Shown here piece by piece: positions 13,757-25,841 of a stretch of 64,000 nucleotides of DNA. The notes below the pieces were generated by a model. It did not search any database and was not told the origin of the DNA. It worked only from the letters and a program-made list of their open reading frames with translations. Source of the DNA: Casuarina equisetifolia (Eukaryota > Streptophyta > Magnoliopsida > Fagales > Casuarinaceae); NCBI GenBank assembly GCA_028551475.1, contig CM052354.1:22653258-22717257 (forward strand), in the 5' to 3' direction. Position 1 is the first letter of the stretch; each line of letters starts with the position of its first letter. Position numbers and translations under genes: made by a program.

Positions 13757-16148
13757 TTATACAACATTTGTGGCATCTTTGCCTTCTGAGTCTAAGGTCT
13801 CTTCAGTGTTTGGCTTTGGTCTTGGAGACGGCAAGTTTTGCTTTGGAATCTGCTTCCTCGAACTTTCGCGTGATTCTTGCAACTGTAGAGATGTATAAAC
13901 TGACATTCCACAAAGAGCCCCAGAAGCTCCACAAATGCTTACAAACCCTGGATCTGAGTGGAAAATAAGGTAGCCTCCAAGCATTATCACGCAAGTCTTA
14001 AACTGTCCTAGAACAACATGAGATGTTGCCGATGTTGCTCTGCATAAATAGAACAGATATCCGGAAATAAAAGAACTTGTACTCAAACATGTCATCAATA
14101 AGAATCTCATTGACTTCTATATGACTACTAGAATGTGCAATCTAAAGGTGGTTGTAAGAGCAGCTGCAGAAAGTATTAGCTGAGGCAAGAGCATAATGAG
14201 AAGAGGGTCTTACCCAAGTGCCAAAGCTCCAGACCATTGTAGGAGAAAACCAAGCGCAGCAGATCCAAGAACAGCAGCAGAGTTATTGAGATCCCACTTA
14301 AATGATAGCACTCCCGGCGGATCTAGCCATGGCATCAGAACTACTAAGAAGAAAACTGTAATTGGAGTCGTCTTCCACATCAACCTACACTCGGGAAGAT
14401 TTGTTGTTTTCATATAAATGACCAATTTCTTAATCTTCTTTATAGGGATACAATGGCAGATGGAACTACTTACGCCAGAGCTGTCCAGTTGCCTTGCTGC
14501 TGTAAGTTGGACCATAGGATTTTATTTATCGCGCTTGGGATTACCCATGCAATTGCTACTAAAGCACCAAACAGATTGAACTCCAGATCTGTTACAGTTG
14601 CTACCGCCACACCCGTAGAAACAACAGTGAGAGCCAAAACCTGCAAAAATGTGGACCTTATGAAAACTGTTAAGAACAGTGTGGATTGTTCCAAATTGTC
14701 TAAATCTTATTTGGAAATCTTCTTTAACTTGTCTCTCCCTGTAAGCTAATTTCAAATTTTAAGGATGAAATAAATTTTTTTACATGATATTAAAGTCCAA
14801 GTTCAGGAGGTAACACCAATGAATGCTCCTTTCTTATAAGCCAATTGTAGGGGGAGGGGGCGGGGGGGAATGGTTTTCTTACAAACGCATGCATGAAAAT
14901 AATTAATTTTTGTAGTGAAAGATAATGCAAGTGGGAGAAAGAGAGTGCAGAGTCTTAGCTCACCTTCTTGAAAGAAATGGTTTTCCTGAAGAGAATGAAC
15001 TCAGCAAGAACAATGGTAGGAGTGACAGCAATTTTAGCCATTTGGTAAAAACCAACACTGCACGTAGCGGAAGAGTGAGGACACAAGATGCGGATCAGAG
15101 CAATTTATAAAGATGGGGGAGAAAGGATTAGAACCTGTTATGCTTTAGGCTGGTATTGGCAAGGCCAGAGGCAAAAGCCATGACAGTTCCCAGCGAGAAC
15201 AGAGACGAAGAGGGAGTGGTTTTGGAAGGTGGAGAAACTGGAAGCAGCGAGAACACCTTGAAAATGGCAAGTAGAAGCCATGCAGTAGTGTAGTGGATTA
15301 ACGTGAGAAAAATTGGGAAGTTGAATCCAACTCTACCCATCACCTGATAATGCAAACAGATCAAAGAGACAACTTTCCAGATCAGAGAGCAGTTTGAGCC
15401 AACAGATTAATTGATGCCAAACAAAACTTAGTGGCATTGCTAAATCTGGAAAAGAACACAAACTACCATAGAAAACAAGAGAAGGAAGAAGCTCGGACCA
15501 TTTTGTTTGCCATAATAATGCCTACGGCAACCATGAAATTGAATGTCAATGCCACGGTTGGCCCACAAAATCGTTGTTGTTGGCGCTTGGCGCCTTCGGA
15601 GGTTCGTAGCTCATTGTAGAGAGAACTTCTGAGATCCTCCAGCGCTCGACCTGAAAACTTGGAGTATGAGAACCAGACAGAATTCAAGATCAAAAGACAT
15701 CAAGCATTGTAAAAATGTATCTCGTTTTTTGTGAAACTTGCTTGAAGAAAATCATCACAGAAACTGCAAAATTTGTTTGGGTTAAGTTGAGAAAATCTTG
15801 ATGCCAAAAGGCCGGATATGTTAAACATTGTGGAATGATGATCAAAGGATTCTATGATCAACAGAAGAAATAAAAACTACCCATGTGAAGAACTCCAGAG
15901 CAAAACCATGGAAGATGGCTGGTAAGCCATTTGAAAGGAAAAAGGATAAGAGAAAGGAAATCATGGATAAAGACATTCTAAAAGTAACTACGAACGAACA
16001 GAAAAATATTCGAATGACATGAAACTTTGAGAGAATGATAATGCAGCTCAAGGGTTCATTCTGCAAAACCTGCTTCGCCGGCATCGCTGTCTTTCCGTTT
16101 GATGAACTTTCTGGTAGCTCTCCCAAACAGAGAATCAAAGAACCCCAT
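13757..16148 (-). CDS. Nucleotide-sugar transporter-like protein (DMT/TPT superfamily)
   Basis: Seven exons on the minus strand: 16070-16148, 15499-15650, 15135-15343, 14964-15057, 14474-14640, 14214-14384, 13757-14039, giving 384 aa. Hydrophobic segments alternate along the whole length, as in the ten-helix drug/metabolite fold. Recognisable family stretches are LTFNFMVAVGIIMANK (first helix), FASGLANTSLKHNSVGFYQMAKI (the helix 3-4 region with the conserved Tyr-Gln), TPTIVLAEFILFRK, WVIPSAINKILWS and the late SHVVLGQFKTCVIMLGGY. The C-terminus from about residue 350 is a charged, Pro-rich cytosolic tail. The family sits in Golgi or ER membranes and exchanges nucleotide sugars or related phosphates; the substrate cannot be read from this sequence. 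The start MGFFDSLFGRAT lies in a 79-nt first exon separated by a 419-bp intron from the next. I recall the Arabidopsis counterpart as At5g55950. Confidence 0.88.
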
Positions 16149-17853
16149 AACAGCCGAACAAAAGCATGCCTTGGATCACATAATATTCAAGCAACCCAAA
16201 TAACAATATTATGATTTATAGAATAAATCACAATCCCATGAGAGTGAAGGGAGGAAAACAATTCTCTAGATGAAAACAAGGAGCTTTGTTTGGTTTAAAA
16301 TGATTTGGATTATAATCAGAGTAGAGAAAAACGGATTTTGAATAATATTCAGTTTCTAAGGAAATATCAAGTATGCAAAAAGAGAATCAAATGAAAAGTA
16401 GCTTTCAATCTCTTAAAAAAGATAAAATACTTTTAAAGGAGAATGTATTTGAGAGAAATACCAATACATTAATTTAAAAGCTGCTTCTATTATTTGTGTT
16501 TATAGTTTTAAATAATAAATTCTAACCAAAGCCAAATGAAATTCTACTAACTAACTAATTGATTGTAACACAATTCAAATAAATTCTATTAATTAATCTA
16601 CACTAAACAACCTAGTAATTAAATTGATACTTAATTGATTCATGTGTAAGCAATATAGATTGAATTTAAAATTATATGGAGCATGGACTCCTCCAATCTC
16701 CCGAGTGGAAGCTAATAGTATTATGACCTTAAACCATGAGCGTCCTATTTTTTTTATGTTCGTTTAAATGGATTTGCGGAGAAGCTAAGGAATATCATTT
16801 TTTGTAATCGAGGAGTCAATACATGTGACACGTCAAAAGAATTGAGCTTTCCCATGAGATGATCATGTGGCATTCTTGTGAGCATCAAGGGTTATTTGTT
16901 CTGGTGGGTCTCCTTTTTAGTTGGAGAAGATCAAAATAACAATTTGATTTTTATGAATAAACTTGCTATAGGTCAATGAACTCTTTATACAAGCCAATTT
17001 TACGAACATAAGTTTTACTTATTCATATTTGAGATGAGAACACATGTTGAAATCTAATTTGTATTTCACATTGTCAAAACATTAATTTATTGTGCTTTTT
17101 ATGTATTTTATTTTCCTACAAGTTGGCTTAAGGGAAGAATTTAGTCTTCTAATGATTAATTTGAAATCATATACATCAAGTAGTTATATATCATGTTTGT
17201 CACTTAATTTGCTAATTTAATGGTGAGCTAATAAGAACTCCAACCATGAAATATAGAGTTCGATATCTTGTATCAATTAAGTACATGTTACAATATCAAA
17301 AGTAATTAGATTGATACAAGCTGTTAATAAATGCTATCTACTCTTTATCTAAGTCTAGTTAGATTAGAAGTATAGACAAAGTAGTTTTTTTTGTAAATGA
17401 GTAAATTGGTAGTTTTGGATCTTCTCCCAAAACAAGGTTTTGAAATTTTTTGTGTATAACGGTACTTTTTTGTATTCATGGTGTATTATTTGTTGCTTAA
17501 ACCATGTTAGTCTTTCTACATAGTTTCTTTCAAGAAAACTAAATCTTATAACTATTTTTTAAATTTTAAGTGAATGATCCTTTACATTATTAGTAGTTGA
17601 TATTTATAAAAATTCAGTATGAAATGAAATAACCAACTACATATTAAGATTAAAATCTTATCAAATAACCAAATCTAATATAAAAAAATCTTAACAAATA
17701 TATTTCATCTCTTATTATCTTTTCTTTAACTTAATCTTCTTGTTGATTTTGGATTTAGTCTTCATGATTATTTATGTTTAGTTTGGTACACATAGTATGT
17801 TGGTGGTGGATCAATATCCTAGTACATGATGTGCTGATTTCACGCATGGTCGT

Positions 17854-18081
17854 ATGTTGATTTTGCAAGTTATTGCCGGTATTCCAAAGATTTCAATTGT
17901 AACAGAAGTTGATGACCAATTAAAACGAGATGCTGTAATCTCAAGAATTGAAGTCGTTGGTACAACAACCAATGCCCTATCTAATTTGATGTTGGCACTT
18001 TTTCTAGTGCAGAGATCTGGTGTCTTGCACAAGAAGGTCACGGTTATCATGAAATTAGAGTGCAAGCAACGCAAAATTTGA
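17854..18081 (+). other. Unidentified 75-aa open frame, possible gene fragment
   Basis: The frame starts MLILQVIAG and contains EVDDQLKRDAVISRIEV and TTTNALSNLMLALFLVQR. Its composition is protein-like (charged clusters alternating with a hydrophobic stretch), in contrast to the surrounding AT-rich DNA. I do not recognise the family. There is no obvious upstream exon or promoter, so a fragment of a captured or transposed gene is likelier than a complete gene. Confidence 0.3.
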
Positions 18082-18404
18082 TACCCAAACACATGAAAAG
18101 GAAAAAGAATGCATTTTCAGAACTTGGATGTTTTTGCCGTTTCTATGTATTGCATTATTTACATCTTATTTTGGTATTTTTTGCAGGAAAAAGTATTTTT
18201 TTTTCTTTTTCTTTTGAAAAAATAGCTTAGTCTTTGATAGTCAAACTCACTAATTGTGATTAAATATGTTATGATCGGGCCAATGACCCACAAGCTTTAA
18301 AGGAAAGCCCAACCCACACAATTTGCTTTGGGCAACACTAGAAGAGTGAGACAATAGGAGCCAGCCCAGGAAGTAAGACATCCAGAAGAAGAAAAAAAAA
18401 AAAA

Positions 18405-18575
18405 AACCCTAAACTTACATATTCAAATGTTGAATTTGAAACCAAAAAGTTATAAGCAACACCTATTCCTAACTAAGTCAAGAAAAATAAAAATACCTAA
18501 ACTTACATTCTCAAGTGTTGAACCTAATAGCAATAAGTTTCAAATAATATGTATTCCCAACTAAACCAAGTATGT
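18405..18575. repeat. Diverged direct repeat, period about 88 bp
   Basis: Two adjacent units each run from AAACTTACAT through GTTGAA and end AACTAA(G/C)(T/C)CAAG, starting near 18411 and 18499. They differ by many substitutions and small indels, so the duplication is old. Confidence 0.6.
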
Positions 18576-19139
18576 ATTGATTATCTTATATTGTATTGAG
18601 TCTAACAGAGTTTAACATAATAAATCCTAATATAACATATATTTTGCATTACTTAAATTTTATATTACATCATTTTAATATAAAAAAATATCATCATTTT
18701 TTAAAGAAAAAAGACTCCATCTTTATTGATCAACCCACAAATTCTAGCAGTTTCTGATTAGCTTCATATCAAAATCTGTCAGGTATCGAATGTGGTTTGA
18801 GGTACAAATATGGAAAAGAACATTTGGCGTGAAATAACAATTACTGTTTCGCGTTCCATATGGATGAGCAAAATCTTACCCTTCTCGTTTTATCACCAGC
18901 TACAATAACAAAGTCAGTAAAAAACCACTTAAAGTTTAGCTGCAGAACTTCAGGGTGGAATCTTTTGCCCTGCTCAATTCACGGATGAATACATACAACA
19001 AGAACCTTTTTTTAAGGTAATAAGTTATGCATATTTTTTTGACCAAGTATATGAAGAAGAGTGGATGAGATCCTGTGAAGTAACAGTGTGTACTGAAAGT
19101 TGAAAGAATGGTTTAAGAGATGAAAGTCAAAAGATTTAA

Positions 19140-21994
19140 TCATCCCCGAAGGCGTTGCTCTAGGTACTCATTTTCCTTCCTTATGGCATCGAGGTCAGCT
19201 TGTAGTTTGTCTATGTTTAAGCTTCGGGAAGCCATGGCTGATAGCTTCTTTTCATGGTCAGCTACTTCTCTTCGTACTCTGTCAGTGGCCAAAATGTTTT
19301 CAGAGATCTGTTCAAAAGTCTCATGGATGCTGGTGAGAAGTCTATAAGCCTGTCGGCCAACTGGGTCTTTCTTGGCTTCCCTGCAAGCACGCGCTTCATT
19401 TCAGCAAAGAAAGAAATGCATATAGCAATAACCATCTATTGCCATGGCGAACAGTCTGTACCTGAATACTATTTCATCGCTGATGGCATAGGTTCGATGA
19501 AGGCGTTCTTGGATAGAATTACTCTCTAATTGAAGCTCCCTGGTCTCTTTTAAGATCCGTTCGATGTCAGCATCTTGTTTCCGGCTGTTCTTAGTGATCT
19601 CCTCTATCCGCTCAATATGGGAGCGCCTAGATGCCATTTTGGGCTGTCTCTCAAGCTCTGCAGTAAGTTTCGAATGTTCTTCATCCCTGTATGATGACCA
19701 CATAAAAGTTTCATCAAGAATAAGGAAAGCAATTAAAGGAGAATATGATAAGATCTTTCAACAAGCAAGGAGAAATATAAAAGGAATAAAATAACTTTCT
19801 TACACTTCAGAGGAAGCAAATAAGTATAAAGATCTTTTCCAAGACATAACTATACCTCTTTTTGATTTCTGATAAGATGGACTGCCTTTCCAACTCAACT
19901 TCTCTCAGCTTTTGCAGCTTTGCTTGATCCTCTGGGCTTTTTGCATACAGAGAATCCTCAAGACTTCTCTTTTTCTCTTCCAAAGACTTTCTGGTAGCTT
20001 CCCTGTGATAAATTGTTTACGATGAAATCAACATTGCAACTTTGTATCCTAAGTAAAATATCCTCTGGCCAAGCCCATCATAATTATAAAAAAGTATAGT
20101 TGACTTATGTCTACGCTGAAAAAAAAAAAAAAAAAAACTTGATGAACTTTAATGAAAAGAAAGGCACTGTTTCCTACCACTTTGACTCCAAGTCCTGAAG
20201 ATCACGTTTTTTAGAATCTACTTTCTCATTGAGCTGTTCAAGATAGTAGTCAACAGGATGTTCGTCATCAAATGACATTTCTGCTGCTTCCCTCAGCAAT
20301 TCCAGTTCTTCTTCAAGTTGCTGTAATCTTTTCCTTCTCGTTAATCCCTCTGCATGCACTTTTTCAGGATTTTGTGTTTCTTCAGCTTCATATCTTATCT
20401 GCTGAATAATTAGACATCAAATATGACCCATTATCAAGATTTTGTCAAAGAATTCTAAGAATTTTTCTTTACAAAGATAACTCAGATTGTGAATGAAGAT
20501 TTCTATTCCATCCAGATAACACTCGAAATTCACGTCAGTTCAAATAAAATACCTCGGGTAGCTGCTCCCCGGAAGAAGTTTCTTTCTGTCCAGATACTAG
20601 AGCTTCATCTTTCCAAGCTGCAGTTTCTTCATTTTCTGATGCATCATCTCTTCCAGCATCCACCACTTTAGTCAAATCCTTCCCGCTTAATACACTAGTA
20701 GGTTCATCCTTGCTGAAATCTCCTGCACTGGTGCAGAATCTCTCACCAACAGCTGTTTGATCGCTTGTTTGTGGAACAAGATCAGCCTCATAGAGTCCAC
20801 CAAGAGAGGCATCCTCAGCCTTGGTATTCAATGACTCCGGTGCTTCAGTCTCAAATCTCAGATCTTTCAACCTGGCCTCAACTCTCTCGCTACAAAGATC
20901 TTCCCCTTCATTCTCAGCCTTCTCTGGCCTGCCCACAGAAGACCATTTCAGCCCATCTTCTGTCCTCCTCCTATCTTCAGATAACTCAGAAAGCCTCTCC
21001 ACCAGGAATCGGGTCAGCTTATACAAGTCCTCTTCCGATGGATACAGAAACTGCCGTAAGCAACATAGTCCGTTTCTAAGCATAGTTCCAAAACAATAAG
21101 CAGAGCGATAATCTTAAGAGAAGAAAGTGCAGCAAAATAAAACATAAAAATCAAAAGGAAAAATCAGACATACATTCACCCTATGATCTTAAAGATGCTC
21201 TCTTTGTTAACTACAACATAAATAAAGGCCCGGGAGAGACCAATTTTTCCCCATTAATTTACAAGCTCTGATCTCATTGAGTTCGTCAAAATCCAGAGCT
21301 AAGCAAGAGAACCACACTCAAGTACAGAACTAAAAATTCATCAAATATTAAAAATTCATAGAAGTCAAAATGGCGTGTTTCACTGTATCATGTTTTATAG
21401 CCAAAGTACATTATTCCCCTTCCACTTTCATATTTCCTTTCTCATTAGCAAAATAAAAAACTTGATAGAGCAGTAATCATTCCTTTTTCTTTCACTTTCT
21501 CCTAACAGTTTCCTATGCAGCCCAAGACCGATCCGAGATTAGAAAAACCCCACATCACGTCGCACATCACACAAAGTTCAAACTTCACGAAATTAAACTT
21601 CATATAATCCAAGTGTCATCATTCACTCAGGACCCAAACACAAAGCTTGGGGATAAAAAATAAACGAAAAAAAAAAAGAAGACGACCCCATATCCAAAAT
21701 TCCGGAACAACACTCTTTTTCTCTCCTACTAACCTTGTGGAAGCTCATGTCTCCGATGTATCCCAGACCCTGAATCCGGGACGCGATGTCCGTACATATC
21801 CTGACCTGGTCGGCCATGGAGTCATCAGGCGAAAAGGTGGCAAAATTCACCGTGCTGTCCAGAAGGTTGAGACACTGGGCACAGACGGAGACCAAGGTGG
21901 TTGGGTTGAGGTCTCGGACCGATGAAACGCCCGCCGGGATCGATACACCCGAGCTCTCCAGCGACTTCACAAGAATCTCCTGCGACTCGTCCAT
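19140..21994 (-). CDS. CCDC22: CCDC22 homologue (coiled-coil domain-containing protein 22)
   Basis: Six exons on the minus strand: 21734-21994, 20553-21050, 20178-20398, 19856-20002, 19462-19686, 19140-19380, giving 530 aa. The N-terminal third begins MDESQEILVKSLESSG and contains FLYPSEEDLYKLTRFLVERLSE; this resembles the NN-CH (calponin-like) domain of CCDC22. Residues about 110-250 are acidic and probably disordered. From about residue 255 to the end the sequence is continuous heptad-type coiled coil (LQQLEEELELLREAAE, QLNEKVDSKKRDLQDLE, LQKLREVELERQ, IERIEEITKN). CCDC22 pairs with CCDC93 and COMMD proteins in the CCC complex that works with Retriever in endosomal recycling; that role is known from animals and inferred here. 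Its start lies 963 bp from that of ABCG26, in divergent orientation. Confidence 0.85.
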
Positions 21995-22957
21995 TTCTTC
22001 TCCCGCTCGGCTGAGGACTTCGGAGAAGCATTGTTAAAGCCGGCATCTGTCATCTTTATTTATCAAACTTAAGCTATATTCTCAAAATAATAAATCTCGT
22101 TTAACAATAATTAACATTTTAAAATTTATATCATAGGATACCTTAAAATTATGCAGTTTTTTAATAATTAACAATTTTTTTCTCCATTAAGACTTAAAGA
22201 TACTCAACCCATTAGTAAAATATAGTATGAATTATGTCAAGGTAAAAATAATTATTATGTACAAATTATTTGTTTCTTTTGATGTAATAAACTATAGATT
22301 ATTTTAAATCTTTCTAAAAATTTAATGGTATTTAATATTCTATATTCTAAAACTCATTCATTGAGTTTATAATAATTAAAAAAATACCGTTATTTGTGTA
22401 ATCTTAACTTAGGTCTTCCAAGCCTAAGATATATAATTTACTATAAAAAATCTAATACTACCTTACCTTATAAGTAACATGACCCTTTTGCCTTGCTATT
22501 GATTTTGACTCTCATTTATATAATCTTAAAATCTAGTTGTTAAAAGACTAATTTGCCCGTCTGTGCACAATGACCATTTTGCCTTACTGTTGATCCTGAC
22601 TCGACAATTAATAGGTGAAAATGATTATAGTTTTTTGTTACTGTAAAAAACCCAATTTCAATTCTTTGAATATAACTTCGTATATTTTGTGATTGACCAA
22701 AGCTGAGTTCTAGAAGATTAGCTAATTCCTTGTCATGTTCTTGGCATGTTTAGCTGGCAAGTCATAATGGCTGCAAGGGCATGTGAGAACTAAAACCGAG
22801 GCTTTAGCAGTCCTGAACAAGGCATGGAAAGTTCGTGGGCCACCAACCTGCAGGCTGCCTCAATATTACTGGCAAGCTTTTGATTCCTTACAGTTAAGTC
22901 ACTACTTTACAAAGTTTAATTCCCTTCTGATAAGATTAGTTTCGGATGCTGCCCAAG
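21995..22957. promoter_or_regulatory. Divergent promoter region between CCDC22 and ABCG26 genes
   Basis: About 960 bp of AT-rich DNA separates two start codons that face outward, so both promoters lie here. I see no clear TATA box position or transposon. A short frame at 22783-22980 overlaps the ABCG26 leader and looks fortuitous. Confidence 0.55.
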
Positions 22958-25841
22958 ATGGAAATCACTGGAGAGGATGAGATTGAGGACATGTCATTGT
23001 CAACCCCAACAATGGGATCTATGCAGATTGCTGGAAGTTCCGGTTTTGGTCATAGCATTGAGTTCATGTCACAAGCCTACCTCAGAAATAGATACTCAGA
23101 GATTGATATAGAAAATGAGAGCATTGATACCAACAGATATCATCCTCTTCCAATATTCCTCAAGGTAGTAGTCTAACTGTCTGCATAAATGTATATTATG
23201 GTAAAAGTAGTAGTAGTAGTTTGTCCAATTGTCTGCATATAACTTTATGATCATTTATTAGCAACTTGGGAGCAAACCCTTGATGTAGCCTAATCTCCTG
23301 ATGTTAAGGACAGATTTATACCATGAATTTCTTACCACAGACATTTTTTCTGCACCTTTTGGTAATGCAGTTTGAAGATGTGAGGTATGGAGTTATCCAA
23401 GCTTCCTTCAACAACCCGGTGAAGGCGGTGGTGTCGAAGGTAGCTACACAGCTGAACATGGAGCAAGAAAACCAGAAGCAGATACTGAGGGGAATAACTG
23501 GAAGCATTGGCCCAGGAGAAATTCTTGCTCTGATGGGTCCTTCTGGTAGTGGGAAAACAACATTGTTGAAAGTGATAGGAGGAAGATTACTTGAAAATGT
23601 TGAAGGAAAAGTCACTTATAATGACATCCCATATAATGCAGCAGTTAAGAGAAGGTTAGCTAGATTCACAGAAGTTCTACTGATCGCGTCTTAATGCTGT
23701 AATTGTATCAACTTTTTTCTCCTTACAGGATTGGATTTGTCACACAAGATGACGTGCTCTTCCCACAATTAACAGTGGAGGAAACACTAGTTTTTGCAGC
23801 ATTTTTAAGGCTTCCAAAAAGCATGAGTCAACAACAGAAGTATGCCAGAGTGGAGACTATCGTGAAGGAGCTAGGCCTTGAAAGGTATCCTCAACTGAGA
23901 GTTTTTTTTTTTTTCAATGCATTTTTAGCAACTGTTTCTCTAAAACATCTCTGGCTTAACCATAGATGTCGTCACACAAGAATAGGAGGAGGATTTGTGA
24001 AGGGATTATCAGGAGGGGAGAGAAAAAGAACCAGCATAGGTTATGAAATTCTTGTGGATCCTTCATTATTGTTACTTGATGAACCAACTTCAGGCCTTGA
24101 TTCCACCTCGGCAAACAGACTCCTGATAATTCTTCATGGACTTGCTAAGGTTAAACAGTAAATGTATTTTTTTATGTAGAATTTAAGTACGAGGTTGAAC
24201 CAACTATAAATCTATATTTTATGGCCTACAGGCAGGGAAGACAATAATTACAACTATTCATCAGCCATCAAGCAGAATCTTTCAGATGTTTGACAAAATT
24301 CTGCTAATATCAGAAGGATACCCTGTGTATTATGGGAAGGCTAGAGAGTCCATGGAGTATTTCTCGTCGTTAAGATTCATCCCAGAAATTCCCATGAACC
24401 CTGCAGAATTCTTGCTTGATCTAGCAACTGGTCAAGTGAATGACGTAAGCATACCTGAAGATCTATTAGAAACTCAAGCTTCTCCTGACTTTGAGAAGGC
24501 TGTAATCAAAGTAAGCATTCCTCCATGTCTCTTGATTCCCGCTGTTTCTGTCTCGAACTCAACATCTGTTTTTCCGTGGTATCAGTTTCTACAACTCAAA
24601 TACAAAACTTTACTGGAGCCAAAGGAGAAGGAAGAAAATCACCGAATGACTAAGACATCAGAGCATCTTCAGTTAGCCATTCAAGTAAAGAAGGACTGGA
24701 CATTGACTTGGTGGGAGCAATTCACGATATTGACAAAAAGAACATTTAGAGAAAGGTGTAGGGATTATTTTGATAAGCTAAGACTTGTTCAAGCACTTGG
24801 AGTTGCAGTTTTGCTGGGCCTTCTGTGGTGGAAATCCAATATTGACACTGAGGCTCATCTGAGAGATCAGGTAAGTGAGTCTGACTCCATTTTTATGGGG
24901 TTAGAAGATCAAGAAGCTACCAAGTCCCACTTTCTTTTTTCGTTGCTCCTCATCCCTTTCATATCATACAGCTCCTACTGAATCTTCATAGTTGTATTGC
25001 AGATTGGTTTGATGTTCTACATTTGTATATTCTGGACATCATCGTCACTTTTTGGAGCAGTTTACGTTTTTCCATTCGAGAAAATCTATTTGGTAAAAGA
25101 AAGGAAAGCAGACATGTATAGATTAAGCGTGTATTATGCGTGCAGCACTCTGTGTGACATGGTGGCTCATGTTCTCTATCCCACGTTTTTCATGTTGATT
25201 CTGTATTTCATGGCTGGCTTCAATAGAACAGTCCCCTGCTTCTTCCTGACATTGGCTGGAATACTTTTGGTGGCTATAACAAGCCAGGTGTGTTGGCTCA
25301 ATTCCATTACTGCATTTATCTTGCTTTGACAGTCGATAATGAAACTCTGTCTCTTTGTAGGGGGCAGGAGAACTATTTGGAGCTGCAATTATGAGTATTA
25401 AAAGGGCTGGAATGGTTGCTTCTTTGATACTAATGTTGTTTCTTCTCACGGGAGGCTACTATGTTCAGGTAAACACCTACTGGCACATAAGAGGGCTTTG
25501 CCAGTAGTGCCTAGGCTCGTTTTCCATGAAGCTCTTGAGGCCTGTAGACTCACAGAATGTTCTACTTGCAGCATATTCCAGTATTTATGCGCTGGTTGAA
25601 GTATTTGTCATTCATGTATTATGGCTTCAGACTCCTCCTGAAGGTGCAATATTCTGCAGAGCAGTCATATGAATGCCATAGCCATGGTGGGTGCAGGTCT
25701 CTGCAGAGCTCTCCTTCCTTTGACACGGTGAACCTCAATGGTGGCTTGGAAGAAGTGTGGATTTTGTTGGCCATGGCTGTTGGTTACCGGTTATGTGCTT
25801 ACTTTTGTCTTCGTCGAAAAATTAACAAATGTAATCTCTGA
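22958..25841 (+). CDS. ABCG26: ABC transporter G family member 26 (half-size, pollen exine type)
   Basis: Nine exons: 22958-23164, 23371-23654, 23729-23884, 23966-24149, 24232-24510, 24586-24870, 25003-25287, 25361-25468, 25572-25841. The sum gives 685 aa, the length I know for Arabidopsis ABCG26. The nucleotide-binding domain comes first: Walker A GPSGSGKT (residues 125-132), signature LSGGE (230-234), Walker B LLLLDEP (250-256), then the H-loop in TIHQPSSR. The ABC2 membrane domain follows ([20 protein letters not shown], then [46 protein letters not shown] and the C-terminal helix). In Arabidopsis this protein sits in the tapetum plasma membrane and exports sporopollenin precursors for the pollen wall; the same role is inferred. 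The downstream ATG (MEITGED) is chosen over an in-frame ATG 12 bp upstream because it matches the family N-terminus. Confidence 0.93.

Larger units (their letters stand above)
16149..19139. other. Long AT-rich intergenic region
   Basis: It carries the promoter of the transporter gene on the left and the 3' flank of the CCDC22 gene on the right. Inside are one unidentified 75-aa frame (17854-18081) and a diverged 88-bp direct repeat (18405-18575). Otherwise it is simple AT-rich sequence with nothing recognisable. Confidence 0.6.
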
